DNA of 64,000 nt from Myoxocephalus aenaeus (taxonomy: Eukaryota; Chordata; Actinopteri; Perciformes; Cottidae): positions 972,501-1,036,500 of the forward strand of contig JBAMJR010000051.1 of assembly GCA_038501785.1 (NCBI GenBank), in the 5' to 3' direction. The notes beneath the pieces were generated by a model. The model did not search any database. It was not told where the DNA came from and saw only the letters and a list, made by a program, of their open reading frames with translations. The position numbers and the translations under genes were made by a program. Shown here one piece after another: positions 25,434-49,232 of the stretch. Numbering within the stretch: the stretch's first letter is position 1; each line of letters opens with the position of its first letter.

Positions 25434-27289
25434 CACGTATTTATCTTGCCGCACTATTTTCAATCTCATTTTTACTACTTACTAACCTCTTTGATGACAT
25501 TTCTGGACATGTTTGTTTCTATAGAACTTTTGAAGTTCTTTTGAAGTTAGGGTGGTAAACAAATCAATGCTTGATCTTTTGGATACAAATATAAAACTGT
25601 ATATACTGTTATTTTTCATTCCTTTCAGAAGTGATTGTTTATCTCACATGAATGTGCTGTTTATGTCTCTATGTTTTCAACGCAGTTTTCAACTGAATGC
25701 TACTGAGGTTGTGAACTCTGAATGAATGGTACACACTGTGTGAAGGTCAGTCTTCAACAGATAACAGTGACAAATGACACATGTAGTTATTGGGGCGCAG
25801 CTGAAATCGGATGCAGTGAAATCATTTCTAAATGATTTCACTAATGGCGGACTCATCCCTGACCTCTCGGGTTACCGTCAGACATGCAGGATGTCTGCAT
25901 GCAGCCACACGTCCTCACAGGAAGCAATGGGAATAGCAACAGATGAAATCATGGAGAGTGAGTGGGTATAGATGACGCGTGACTATCAAAAATATACTGC
26001 AATACTTTTTTTGTGTGACATAGATTTCATGAAGAGATGTCTTTTAAAAAGATTTGAGGGCCCATTTTAAGAGCTGAGATAAACAATCAATGTCCAACAT
26101 TTTAATATAGGGATGAAAAAATAATCAATAACAGCTGTGGTAAATAAATGAAGTAAAATAAATGTGATATCAATCCCTAATCTGGTTTTGGGGTCCAATG
26201 CAATTTCTAAAACTGCAGACTTTTATTATTATGTGATCATCATTAGCGATTCTCACATGTTAAATGTTTTTAAACAAAGGCAGCAGTGAGTTTGGAAGCA
26301 TTTCATAATCCAAGGAGTTTTGAGGTCTTCAACTACTTCACACAATATTTGACATCATAATTCACAGAGTCAGAACAAAATACAACATGATTTGTGTGTT
26401 GGCTTAAATCAAGTTCAACATAAAGTTTGCTACATGAAAACATGGGTGTATTTGACCATGGGTTTGGAGTAGGACAGTTCTCTAACAGTGCAGTGTAACG
26501 CTGCCCCCTTCTGGGTATGAAGATGTCCAGAGACAAGAGATGAGATATAGTTCAGACAGTGAGTGCTTTTAAAATCCAACTAATGCATACATTTATGTTC
26601 ACTGTGGTCACAACTCTTCTATGTGTTGTGTGGACCATAGTGAAACTTTAAAAGGTGGATTACTCTGCTTACATTTTTTGCCGATCCTGTTGTATCAAAT
26701 AAACAATGTCTTGTAGTGAATGAGGCCTGTGTTGGTCGTTCACATTTCAAAGACTCAAGTTTAAGGTATCTGGGTCAAATTTGATACTACTTTTCAATCT
26801 GGGTCAGAGAAGCACATTGAATTAATAAACTTTTTGTTGTTTCCTGTTCAAGTGGGAGGACTCCTCAAACCCTTCTTTCTCTAACAAACTTTCTGAGTCT
26901 AATTCTTATAAAGTTGCCGAAAAATCAAGTTACAAGTTTTCCCTAAACCTTTTTGGGACACAGTAATATGGGCTAATTAGGGCAGAATCCTTACGTGACA
27001 ATAGTTGGCCTCAATTAGGCCCCAATTAGGCCCCACACAAAGATGACTGTGGGAAAAATGTATGTCATATTTCTGTTGTTCTCATTCTGCACACTCACCA
27101 TGATGTACTGGCTGAGATAGCGAGCCTGCGGTTTTTAATTACTTCAGAAATCCTACAGCATCGTCCTCCTTTATAGGGAGGACACAAAGAGCAATGTTAT
27201 TGTGCATTCAATTAAAAATATATATTTATACCAAGATGAGAGTCCAATATAACTTGTACAATGTACATTTAAAAAAATGTCAGAATAGT
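25434..27289. other. Intergenic DNA between the homeobox gene and micall2, no gene seen
   Basis: Unique AT-rich sequence with no supported reading frame. It contains a 12-bp perfect inverted repeat at 25815-25842 and a short direct duplication of an AATTAGGCCCC phrase near 27014-27033. Confidence 0.55.
25815..25842. repeat. Perfect 12-bp inverted repeat (hairpin), 4-nt loop
   Basis: AGTGAAATCATT and its exact reverse complement AATGATTTCACT flank TCTA, about 550 bp downstream of the homeobox stop codon. The function is unknown. Confidence 0.85.
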
Positions 27290-28085
27290 TTGTGAATGAA
27301 GTCATTAAAACGTCATACTATGTCTATCGAAAAATTAATTGTACCCATGGTTGAAAAAGTCATAAAGGCATTGTATAGTATGTCGGAATAAGTAACAAAA
27401 GGTCATCAAAAAAAGTCATAGTCAGTCAAAAAAAGTAAAACAAGTCAGAATAGTGTGTCAAAGAAAAGTCGTAAAAAAATGATAATATAGTGTGTCCAAA
27501 AAAGTTTAAAAAAAAGGAGCCATAGTATGTTGAAAAATGTAACAGCTTAGACTGTAGAATAAAGTCATAAAATAAGTCATAGTATAGTATTTCATAAAAA
27601 GGTCTGTTGGTATGAAGGAAACTCATTAATTAAGAAAATTGTCACAGTATAGTATACCGAAAAGAAGATCTTTATTCTAAGGCGAAAACGGTCACAAAGC
27701 CATTGTATAGTATGCTGAAAAAAATCAAAGTACAGTGTAAAAAAAAAATCTTAAATAGGCTCTAGTATGTTGAAAAGGTCATGAAAGTATATAGTATACT
27801 TTCGGATGTAGTCATACTGCCATTGTGTGTCAAAAAAAAATATATTTATTAGTATATTAGTACAGTATGTCATTAAAGGTGTAATCAAAATGTCATGGTT
27901 TATGTTATTAAAATCAAATGTCATAGAAACAATGTTGTTAGTATAGTATTCCGGACAAATAGGATACAGCGAGACATAAAAAGCAAAAAAACGCACAAAA
28001 GTTGTGGAATAGTGCCATATAATATAACACATGTCATAGTAGTGTGTGCCATAACATGTCGTGAAAAAAGTAACATAAAATAGTA
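27290..28085. repeat. Degenerate AT-rich tandem repeat (minisatellite-like)
   Basis: About 800 bp built from decayed copies of a unit of roughly 35-40 bp, containing phrases like AAAAAAGTCATAAA followed by CATTGTATAGTATGTC. The phrase TAGTATGT/TAGTATAC or a one-base variant recurs throughout. Units vary in length and are heavily mutated, so this is an old array. Frames across it are spurious. Confidence 0.75.
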
Positions 28086-28334
28086 CTGCTGTAACAATGA
28101 CTCATCTAAAGCTGTCTTCATTGTGCCTAAAGGTTACACTGAGGGGTGTGTTTGTTTTCAACACAGGGGGCTCCTCTCTGGACAAAGGCAAGTTAGCTAG
28201 TCAAGTTCATGAATATATCTGAATGTATGTATATGTAAGTTTGCAAAAATGATAATTGAATTATGCACAGCAGATAAACGATGTGCCTTTCAGTCGAGTT
28301 TGATCAAACTGCTGCTAATGACGCTTCAGCAGTC

Positions 28335-28576
28335 GGTGTCAATTAGTGTAACGAGCGCAGAGCCGCCAGCAGCTCGTCCCGCCTGTCATTCAGGTGAAAA
28401 GACGGAAACAGGACGCAGCTGCAGCCCGCAGATCACGACCGAAGCCCGAGCAGACGCACTTTGTTTTTACCTCTCTTTCCTCCGACTCCTCCGCACGGAA
28501 AACCTCCGCCTGTTGCGCACTTCTTCTGCCTGTTCTGCGGGACCGCTGTGTGAGCCTTGTCGCGTGGGGAGAGAGC
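28335..28576 (+). promoter_or_regulatory. CpG-rich micall2 promoter and 5' UTR
   Basis: GC content and CpG density rise sharply from about 28335 up to and past the micall2 start codon, in an otherwise AT-rich surrounding. There is no clear TATA box, consistent with a CpG-type promoter. The transcription start is not determined. Confidence 0.55.
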
Positions 28577-38834
<10,258 letters not shown>

Positions 38835-38896
38835 AGGCACTTTTTTACTAAATTAACATTATTATCACTCCTTTTAAAATGTTATAAGGTTTTTAC

Positions 38897-38902
38897 ATTA
38901 AA
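38897..38902 (+). other. Candidate micall2 polyadenylation signal (ATTAAA)
   Basis: A variant hexamer lies 63 bp after the micall2 stop. No canonical AATAAA was found nearby, so a longer 3' UTR using a later site is possible. Confidence 0.35.
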
Positions 38903-41120
38903 GTACTGCAGTACGTAGTGTGCTGATGAGAAGGCAAATGAAGAGTAATGATCAAATCATGAGTTGTGTTTCTATTTCAAGCTGAAAGTTAAGTTAAAAT
39001 GTTGTTTTTGTTCAATATTCATCTTCAGTTCTTTGCTGTTATTTAATTGAACTGAGAATTTCCAAATGCATGATTCAATCTTTGCTTTCACAATGGGTGT
39101 CATGTTTTTTCAGAATTGTTTGTCACAGTTTGTTTTTTTTCCTTCTAAATTATGTTTAATTGTGTGAAATGCAGCACTTATTATTTTCCTTTTTATATGA
39201 ATTTGACTTCATTGGAAGAGTTTCACAAAAAAAAAAAAATGTATATTTATTATATTGATTGGAATGTAATTGTTAATGTTTAGCGAATCAACTTGCACTG
39301 GGTCAAACAAATTGGATGTCGGGAGTTAAAAACATAAGCTATCATGATTTTCAAATTACAGAGAGAACACTGGCTGTTCCACATGCACATATGAGTCAGA
39401 ATGAATGTGTAATCCTTCAGCAGTCCTGATCCGAAATGAAATTATTTCTGTATTTATTTATTAATACATTTTAACAAATTTCCTGTGAGGATATTAGCGG
39501 GAGGAAAAAGCCTTGACAATTTAGTTTGGCTGGCTGTGGAGTGTAAAATGAAGCGCCACACATGTTGCAGACTGGTCCCTCTCTCACGCCGTACTGTAGG
39601 TGGCAGCCTGGGTATGCTCTATCGCAAGGCAAGAACTCAGAAATCCAATTTGCCACAGTACGGACAGTTAATTTCTTTGCTAATTTTATAAATGCTGCAA
39701 AAATGTTCAGCTGTGCTGATGCAATAATGTTATGTGAAAGAGGATTAGGTAGAGCAGTAGCTTATGGCCGGGGAAGGCTTATAAACTATAGGTTGTATTG
39801 AGCTCTTTATCTTGAAACCGGGTTTAATTAAACATTACTCTTTACTAATATCTGCATCAGAAATGCTCCGTACCTGAGCTATTAAAATGTTCAAAGGTTG
39901 TGTGGAGTCATTCATGTGTGAAAATGGCATCCGCAGTGTTTGTGAGGAATGTACTGTAATATTGCATTTTAAGTGTTACTGAATATACTTGTACTCCATT
40001 TATAGTATTTTTAAACTTGAAATCTGTAGTCCAATAAATCATTTGAAGATTAGTGTGTATGAGAGGTTGATTTATTTACTTAACAGCTTCCTTTGGCACA
40101 CATCTTTCTATTTAAACACATCCTTGAACTTTTTATCACACCACTTCCCATATTTCAAGCTTCACCAATGATTCGACGACTGCCAAGATCAGACGTTGCT
40201 TTCAGTAAGAAACCAACAATGCTGCGACTCCTTTTGCGTCAAAGCTGCGCGGCAATCGCAGAGCTGCATCAATGTATGCTTTTAATAAGGTTTATATATA
40301 TATATTTTTTTTAGGACGACATCAAGATAATTCACTGCCGTCAATATATTACAGCTACTTATAAACTACATATCCCTCATTTTGAGATGCATGAAATTGT
40401 GATCATGAACTTGGAACACCATCTTTCTAGCTGAGCAGAGTTGGGGATGATATTGGTACAAAATGCCATGCGTGATGTGGGTGACAGTCGAGACTGAATA
40501 TGTGATATTAGAGTTAATTAAAGCTTTGCGCCCCATCTACTGCAAATGCTTGCACTACTGCAATTAAGAATCAAAGGCGAGGGCTTAGTGTCAGGGGGGT
40601 GTCTAATACATGGTTTTAACAGGAATGGGACCTGATTTGCCAAGCTCCTAGCGACAAGCATTAACAACAGCCTCAAATTAGAGGGACATTAATATTCATA
40701 AGTAAAACAATTCATCCTGTGAATGTGTGATGAAATGGAATTCTCTGAGGTGAGCTCTTGTGTCCAGGCTGCCATCGTTCATTAAAATATGCCATTACCC
40801 ATGAAGTGCTTAGTCTTTATAAAATGGTGGTAAAATCAGTTTCAACTGACATAAAGGTGGATATTGTAATATTGTTCAGCACCTTGCATTATGTTAATCC
40901 AGTACATTTAAAACGAAAAAAAAGTGGTATTGTCAAGTAACACTTTTCTATATGTCTCATTAGCTAAATTGTTTAGGCTCCCTGAATGAAAATGTACCAT
41001 GTATAATCTTTGCTTGTGCACATTGATATTAGCCTGTTATTCTATTAATACGACGTGAGTGCTTTGTGATGCTTTAGGTTAGCTGTTGTACGCTGCCACT
41101 TGCAACACAATCTAAATTCT
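38903..41120. other. micall2 3' flank and start of the gene desert, no gene seen
   Basis: AT-rich unique DNA with an A-run near 39227-39239. Short open frames (60-80 codons) have no recognised similarity and no splice context. Confidence 0.6.
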
Positions 41121-41144
41121 GTGTGTGTGTGTGTGTGTGTGTGT
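41121..41144 (+). repeat. (GT)12 microsatellite
   Basis: Twelve GT units in the gene-poor region. Confidence 0.9.
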
Positions 41145-41332
41145 CGTCTTATTCCCGGCCCTGCCAGAGTCTCTGCCACTAGCCTGTAATTATGATCCTC
41201 GAGGTAATTTTATCAGGCTCATTAGCTCTGATGAGTAAACGAGAAGCGTGCCTCTAATTTATTGGCCATCCAGGCTGGAGACTTAATTCTCATCAGAGAG
41301 ATCATAATATTTGTATAGAGAGACAGATATAC

Positions 41333-41341
41333 ATATATATA

Positions 41342-41392
<51 letters not shown>

Positions 41393-41440
41393 GTGTATGT
41401 ATATATATATATATATATATACACATACATACATACACAG
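41333..41440. repeat. Compound (GT)18-(ATGT)n-(AT)10-(ACAT)n microsatellite
   Basis: GT units at 41345-41380 pass into ATGT units, then AT units at 41401-41420, then ACAT units. The outer blocks are roughly complementary around the AT core, so the tract is near-palindromic. Confidence 0.9.
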
Positions 41441-44400
41441 TTGCAAGGACCAACACTAAGGCCGAGACTTTTCAGACTTAAACCCAGTAATTACACTCAT
41501 AACATGAAGTTTTTTTTTTTGATAATTGGCAATTTGCTAAAATAATTTCCATGTATGTCATTCTGATGAGCAGGGCAACCAAACATTGTCTCTTTTTGAT
41601 TCAGGCATGATTTCAAATGAAAGCCATTGTTTGTATTCTACAGAGTCTTGTGACTTTATCTTCCTGCACAAAATTAGATTCTCACACCTCTGCAAACAAA
41701 ATGGCATTGTTTTGGTCCCTGTTCAATAGAGATGATCCATTTTCTGTGTCAGAGAACGTGTTAAGGCAGCGGGGTAAATATGCTCACAATTTTCAGTGTG
41801 TAGAAATTTGCATTGAGGGGAAATTATGCATGCTGGCTAGTGGAAATGAAATGTATAAAGTGCATGACTGGTAGACTTGACAAGTGCAGCTTTCATCCAT
41901 CTCAAATGAATAATTTTCACTTCCCTTAAACATCCTTAATCCAACCATGTTATCAGCGGGCATGCAGGATTCTGCCAGACTTTCTCCTTAACGGCACAGC
42001 AACTTTCAACTTGCTTGAGATTCTGCACTGCAGTTGCTTACCACATGGTCTTAGGGACTCACTCTTATCCTTTCCTGCTGGTTTTGTGGATCAGTAAAAT
42101 TCCTTCAAAACACAATATATACACAACGCAAGTCTTAATAGATAGCAGAATATCTCACTCTACCCTCCTCTGTGCTGCCTCAGAGGTCGACTTAATGCAC
42201 TGTATTTTACCTCTGATTCACATTGGCAGAGAACTCGAAGGATGGTGTCTAAAAAAAACCTATTTGCTCGGTGGCCCTTTGTCCTCTATTTCAAATTTTC
42301 AGTGACAGACCCTTCCATGCTAGTAGCCTATAACGTGGTTTGGAAATTCATATGGCTGTAAAGGGATAGAGAAGGATATTCGTGGTAAATGACTCATTTA
42401 CAGCCTAGCATTCAGCAGTTTGACTTGTTATTTTGGGAACACTTCCTTGTCTTCTCCACTGAAATACATACTTACATGATGATACCATATTGTGGCAAAT
42501 TCCCCCCTCTCTATATCCCAATCCTTTTAATTTATGCACTGTGGCAGGCTTTCTAAATACGACTGACAATAAACAATTAAATGTGTAATTGGTGTTTATG
42601 CTGCTAATCCTCGTGATAGCCTCTAATATGAAGGGGTTACCTGGCTATTTTCAATATCCACTCTCTCAGAAGCCTCGGTTTGCGATAAGAATATTAACCT
42701 CATCAATTTCAGGTAACTTTCAACGCTTTAACATCTTGTCTTAAAGACCTACATGTTAGCAGGAGTCTCAGCCTTGGCATTTAGTGACATTTTAAGCCTT
42801 TTAACAGAATCCAGACAGGGATTTAGAGTTTCCACCAAAGGAAAATAATTTATATCCTCCTTTCTGGGAAACTGTGGGTAGAGGGATTAAATGCACCAGA
42901 GAGATTTGTATGTGGTGCAAGTAAAACAATATTGTGACTCAGTTAATACATTTCCTACCATCTACTTTCATGCTTTGAGGAAGTCGGGAGTGTTACTCAT
43001 CGGGCTGACGTTGGCTTTGATGCTGTTCTTGTTTAATTTTCTCATTTTGGAGGTTTTAGGTAGTGATGACAGCCCTGTGCACCTGACCTCCTGTGCTGTG
43101 AGACACCATAAAAAGTTGTCTGCAGGCGTCTGAGGCAATGGAGAGTCTGATCCAGACCAATTATTGTGTGTTCCATTCCCAATCAAACCCCACCCTTAAA
43201 CCCTTTGGAACAAGCACATGTTTTCACCCTACTTAGAGTAATATTTAAAACATAATGATGTCTTGCGCGCACAGACACACACGCACACAAATTCTGAATG
43301 ACAGTTTGTGACACAAAAGGCCCTTTCTGCATGTTGGATGGTTTGTGCACTGTGTATCTGCCAGTGTGTGTGATGGCTGCTGTGTAGTGGAGCCATGCAG
43401 GGCTCTGTTCTCTCTGTGGGCAGGCCGCTTTGATGCACTGCCTCTCTTATCTCATGCCTGGCAAGGTTAATGAAGTGGTGGCACTTTTGGAGGAAGTAGA
43501 AATGGGATGAGTACCAAAGACCAGAGGAAGCTTGGAGATGAAACGTCCTGCTCTTAGCGGCTGTAAGTGGCAATTTTGGTGAATTACATAGACAATAAGA
43601 AAGGGGGTTGTCATCCTCTTCAACACAACAGTGGTCTGAATCAGGAATGGGTTGATTACATCTCTTTCAGCCTGGTTCATATGAAATTGCATTAGCATTT
43701 AGGCATCACTTGTAACTTGATCCGTGAAACGCCTCCTTATAGGGCCACGCTAATGTTTCTAGGCAACATTTAAGTCAGGTATTGTGCTATGTAATGTCAT
43801 GAATGGCATTCGGATGCACAAAAGAACATTATAGCTCCTTGAAACCTGGAAATGGACTTGTGAAATGAGAAACAGTCTAAGTTGTTTTCCCTCTCTGAGG
43901 GTCAGATCATTCGTCATTTGAATCAGGAGAGCTCATATGGTTTTCAGTGTAGTGGAGACTGCTCTAGTTCTTTGAAGGACTTCTGAAAACCCACTGTGCC
44001 TTTGTCAGGGGCAACAAGTCTCAGTTAAGTGAAAGAGTTGGCTTATTTTATTTGTAATAAGTGTCTTGGAAGTTGTTGTTTCAGCTTAAATAAAGGGCAG
44101 AAATGCCACCCTAATATAAATATAATAACAGATGATGTACTGCTAATGCGCTCTATTCCTTAGCTTTTTTGGTTTTAATATGCCAATTCCCTTTGCATCT
44201 ATAAGAGCTAATAGGTAAACAGTCCTGAATGGAAGGAATGAAGCAGGTCTACATGCCAATGAATTAGCATATAGATGAGTTCATCTCATACAAATAGTGC
44301 TCTTTTGCCCAGAACTCCCTGTGCTGAGCAAAGATCATGTATGTAAAGTATGCATGCAGAAAATGTAAATTAATCCATTTCAATCATCATTCAATCTAAT

Positions 44401-45964
44401 AAGATTTTTTTTCTCCCCTCCCTTCTCTCATTTGTCCCTCGTTGCTCAAATGTCCAGAAATATTGAGAGGGCGGTCAAACTATACTCCCCGAAGCAGCTT
44501 AATTGTTTAACAGACAAAAAAAAGAAACCTCACAAAAACACGAGAGCATAGCGGACGCAAACTGATGTCAATGACAAATAAGCAGCAGGATGTTTTGCAC
44601 GTGCATAAGACAATGGCTGAATTGAGTTGTACATGAACAAAAAGCGCCTCAGTGTTGCTGAAATCAAATAATAAATAGATTTTCTAAAGCAGAGATTCCA
44701 TGAAAGGAGTGCCATTGACCGTATGTTTTGTATTTGATCCTCATTATTGTAATTCCATAAACAAACACCACCTCTGTGAAACACAACTGTTTGTTACATA
44801 GCTCTTGTTAATGTGCTAAAAGAAGCTTAAAGAATTGGGTCAACTAATTAAGCAATTAGCTTATTTCAGCTCTGTGGTCAGGCTGTTGCTAATCTATGGC
44901 ATTGTGAGCCCAGATCTGCCAAAAAGCGAGAGGCTTGTGTGTCTGTGTCTCCCATCCCGTCTGACAAAGGATCATGTTTGAAGCTTTCCCTCCGCAGAAA
45001 GGCAGAAGACTTGTCTCTGTTCACTAATGCTCACGTTTCTCATGCAAATCCTTGGAATTGAATAGGTTGTTTATTGTCTAGTTAAGATATTGAGACATTT
45101 GTGTAGTGCTGTTGGAGTGTTTGATCTCTGTATTTGTAGCTGTGTTAACACACATGAAATCCCAGACAGATTAGAGTTTGATAGCGTTAAAGCCATGATG
45201 AATGTTGGTGGCTTTTAGCAGAGCCCACCACGTGGCTTCTTGCAGGCGTCTGACGAGGGAAGAGTCAGGCAGCGCAGCTGTGGAACGCTGAATACATCAG
45301 TCGGTGGTAGAACTTAGTTAGGTTAGGTATCCTGCAAATACAAATACATATTGATGACTTTTGATATCTCTGTGTGCAGTTTGAAGGTATGTGGTGATGT
45401 CAAAGGTAGGAAAATACTAATTGCAAATTGATTTCTGAGGGTTTTATAGTTTGTACCACATATTTCTTTTAAATGTTTTCCAACATTTATAGCTACATGT
45501 TTGAAAACATAGCATTGGGAACTTTGTTTACCGCTGTGGGCTAATGTGGATTGGCTGTTTCTTTTACAGCGGCATAATTGGACACAACTTCAGAATTGAA
45601 TGTTTGTCTTTCCCGAGACGCAAGTAAAGACATGAGTTGGTTCTAAATACGGATCTAAAATAATTATTGTGGTAAAACAACAGCGACAAACCATGCTCAT
45701 TTAGAGATGCTCTAATTAAACACTATTAAGAAATTGTGACATTCTCATCCCTGCAGTATATAATAAATGCTCAATTTGCATTCATGGTACTTGGTAAATT
45801 CATGAGATGCTCCCTGCAGATAAACACCTTAATGTTACATGAGATGCTCCACCATCTTTGCTGTAAAATTAGTTAAAGATTACAGCTTTAATGTACGATT
45901 TACATCCACTATTAAAAGGGAGTCATTGTCAATTTATTTCCAAGCGTGTATGTACTTAAACCAG
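41441..45964. other. Gene desert, no gene seen; candidate non-coding element near 44820-44940
   Basis: About 4.5 kb with no supported coding exon and no tRNA or rRNA. Most is complex unique sequence. Around 44820-44940 there is a TAATTA at 44845-44850 with further ATTA cores close by, next to GC-balanced unique sequence. This texture is typical of developmental enhancers, but conservation cannot be judged here. Confidence 0.45.
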
Positions 45965-46215
45965 CAACAACAGATTGTGTTGGCCTCTTGGGGGCCGGAG
46001 ACAACAAGGCGTGGCTTTTAAGTTGATATGGTGAGCGTGTTAGCCAACACTTGTCTATTTACACATCCAGCAGGAAGTTTCTGCTGTTTCGTAAGACAGA
46101 TATATATTTTTAGCTCTTTTTTGAGACTCCACCAACACCTGAAATATCAGAAATATGCTGCTAAATGCAGGAAAACAACCCTGTTGGTAGTTGTGAGAGT
46201 GAACCAATGAACACA
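45965..46215. repeat. Probable degenerate teleost interspersed repeat
   Basis: The phrases TTACACATCCAGCAGGAAGT, TTTAGCTCTTTTTTGAGACT, CCACCAACACCTGAAATATC and ATGCTGCTAAATGCAGGAAA resemble a dispersed fish repeat that I have seen. The copy is short and diverged. Confidence 0.4.
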
Positions 46216-49169
46216 GGAACCCTTGAGAAAAACACACAACAAATGCTCATTTAGTCATTTACAATAGTTAAAAGGTTGTGCTGCTATAGGAGGCTAGTAT
46301 ATCTTTATACTATAGTATGCTAATGGTATTTTGATGAGCGAAATCAGAGTGAGAAGTGTACCTAATTGAAGGAAAAGGCTTGAAATGCATTGTTAACAGG
46401 TCAGAGAGACACCACTTACGAGCATGATGATGATATGCAAGGTGTGGAAATGCATTTCCAATCTCCCTGGCTTGAGCCCATCAGTTTCCATTCAGAAGTG
46501 TGTGCACTTGTTCATTAAGCTTATGCATATCATCAACTGGTGCACTCATTCTATCAGGCAGATATGGCAGGGATAAAATGATGTGAAGGATGGAAATTCA
46601 AACAACCATTCTCATTTGCAAAGGTCATTAAAGCCTGGCATACATTAGAAAATCTGCTAATTATGAAATGGCTTAACTCCACATTCAGTGGGATTATGTC
46701 TACTCATTTAGAATATGTTGATCCCTTCCTTACTCGTCACAAGACAGTTGATGTATGGGACTTGTGGCACAGAACTAATGTTCCCATTGCTTTTCGGTCA
46801 TCTTAACTGACTGTAAGAAGTCCATAAAAGTGGCCGTCTTGTTCCGAGTGAATATCATCAACACCACGGGACAGACACAAGTTTTAGAGCTGCTGGGAAA
46901 ATCTGTTGTACGGACTCAGCCGCTTCATCTTCCTTATTTTACATTAGACTTATGAAGTAAATACACTGTGTATCAACACATAATAATCACAGTTAAACTG
47001 AGGATTCAAATCTGCATGTGGGATTAGGTTCTCTGCCTGCAACAGAACCTGCGCACTAAGCTTTTCAATGGTCTCAATGTAGAATATCATTATTGTCTAC
47101 TCTGATATTACAATTTCTATATGCAGTTATAACATGCTTTTGATCTACAACATAATGCCGCATCAATATTAAACATAGGCTCCAGAGTGACAGTTGCAAA
47201 CCCATCAGTACTATTGTCAAGCTGAAGTTTCCATTCTAGATGAATTCTGAATTATTCTGAAAACCAAGTTGATAATACATGAATGAAATTGAGAAAATGA
47301 CAGCTTTTAAAAAAAAAAAAATTGTCACACTTATTTTCACCATCAAGAATATTAATTAAGCAAACTATTAATTTTCAGTTTCATACATAGGACATATGTT
47401 TGTTTAAAAGCCATAGTATACTTAGCATCACTTTTATGATTACATTCCTTTTGCAATTCACTTCATTCTTTTAATTAGTTGAGTTGGTACAAAATGTGTA
47501 TAAACAATTCGGAATCTATTGATAAAAGGAAGGCAGTGCAATTAGAGCAACGTTTTCATCCATTATAGTATCAAGCTGATTCGATTAAGTCACTAATTGG
47601 TCTTAAATCTGGAAAAGATTGAACAATAAACAAGAGGGATGAATTAATTATTGTTGCACTGCGCTGCACATCCAGTTATAAGTGGTCAACACAATTTCCA
47701 TCATGGCATAGATTTTTGCTCCGACTTATATTTCCTCGGAACTGATTCAAGCTCTTTACTATTGACAGTGTAATTCACAGTTAACCTAATGACTTAACTC
47801 AAATAACGCTTGTTGCGATCCTATAATTGACTGAGAATTCTCCCGGAGAATGTGCTTTAGAAGATTGCACCTCTCGCATGTATCGGATGCACACATTGTC
47901 ACAGAACGGACCTTTCAAAACAGCCTCCACATTGTCGACCTTGTTTGATCAAATCACTCTGAATCTGGTCAATTTAATAATCCAATTGCCAATTAATACA
48001 GCCGGCAGTTCTTAGATCTATAAAAGGTTAATAAGCCTCAGCTGCAGTGTGTTTCTCTTGGGTAAATGTCACTTAGACGTGGGCCACCATGGGTCAAGAT
48101 CTCCCTCCAGATCTAAATTTAATCACATAGCATTGTCTGGCCCCATCTTCACCCTCATTAGTCCTTGGCTTGTGCATGAGTATGATCTGCCGTGTTTTAT
48201 CCCAGGCACTCTCCTTCCACCCCCTGACTCTGACCCAGACATGCCAGCAGCCTCCACAAACGTAAAGCTAAAATCAAGTCCAAGAAGAACTCTATAAGCT
48301 ACAGTAGATTTGCATGATGCGTGTGTCTGCAGGAGTGTCTTGCACCAGGGGACGCTATGAAATGTGCCCATATTCATATAGTGCGATCTGTTGGCTGAGC
48401 TGTCACCTGATGCCGGCCGTGCCACCTGTCGGCGTGCCCCAGATAATGGCAGAATGACCGGAGTGATTCAAGCAGCCGTCTCATCTTAATTATCTCCTCA
48501 GAGTTTAATTAACTAGCTCATTTATTGGCCCCAAAAAAAAAAAAAAAGAAGCAGCCTCGACTCACATCAAATCACAGCCACCGAGACAGAATGGATCATC
48601 ATAACATTATTGTTTTGTTTAAAGCTGTTCAAACGCATGAGGGGCATCGTGATGAACAAATCCTGAGAGGCTGTGTATGATTAGAATAGATACATTTCCA
48701 TATTGTTTGTGGGAGTACCAGAGGGAAAGCGCTGTCATGCGCTATGTCTTATAAATGTGTCACTTTTTTTTTACTACTGTATGCTGAAAAGATGTCATGG
48801 TGTAAAGAGTCCATATGGAGCAGAATGCAGAATCATTTAGTTCTGAATGTTAATACGAATTAGGTACAAAATGGGTAATAATTTTTCTGCTCTACAGAAA
48901 TGATTAACATAATTCTGATAAATAGGCAGATGGCAGAATGTGTGAATTGAGTTAGATTTATCTTAATTAATATCTTGAACCTACTTGGAGAAAGGTAAAT
49001 GGCTCCACCGGGGCCAGAGATGTTCCTCTGTCTTGTGTGTGTATCTTTCTCATGGCCTGACATGTAGTAGTGGCCTGAGGATATTAAGTTGCTCTCCAGG
49101 TATGCATCAAACCCAGGCAGCCAGCTGATAATGAACATATACCCAGGCTAGCGAGCAGGCAAGCAAAGA
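46216..49169. other. Gene desert, no gene seen
   Basis: About 3 kb of unique AT-rich DNA. Homeodomain-type motifs include TAATTA at 48487-48492 and TTAATTAA at 48505-48512, 13 bp apart. Short frames, including 48049-48297 on + and 48123-48425 on -, show no recognised similarity. Confidence 0.5.
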
Positions 49170-49232
49170 CGCACACACACACACACGTACACACACGCGC
49201 ACACGCACGCGCACGTGCACGCGCACGCACAC
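49170..49232. repeat. Alternating purine-pyrimidine (AC/GC)n tract
   Basis: About 60 bp alternate strictly between purine and pyrimidine, mixing AC, GC and GT steps. This is a strong candidate for Z-DNA formation. Confidence 0.85.

Noticed and set aside
48049..48425. Open frames of 82 and 100 codons on opposite strands in the desert
   Set aside because: They overlap each other, have no splice or promoter context and resemble no known protein.
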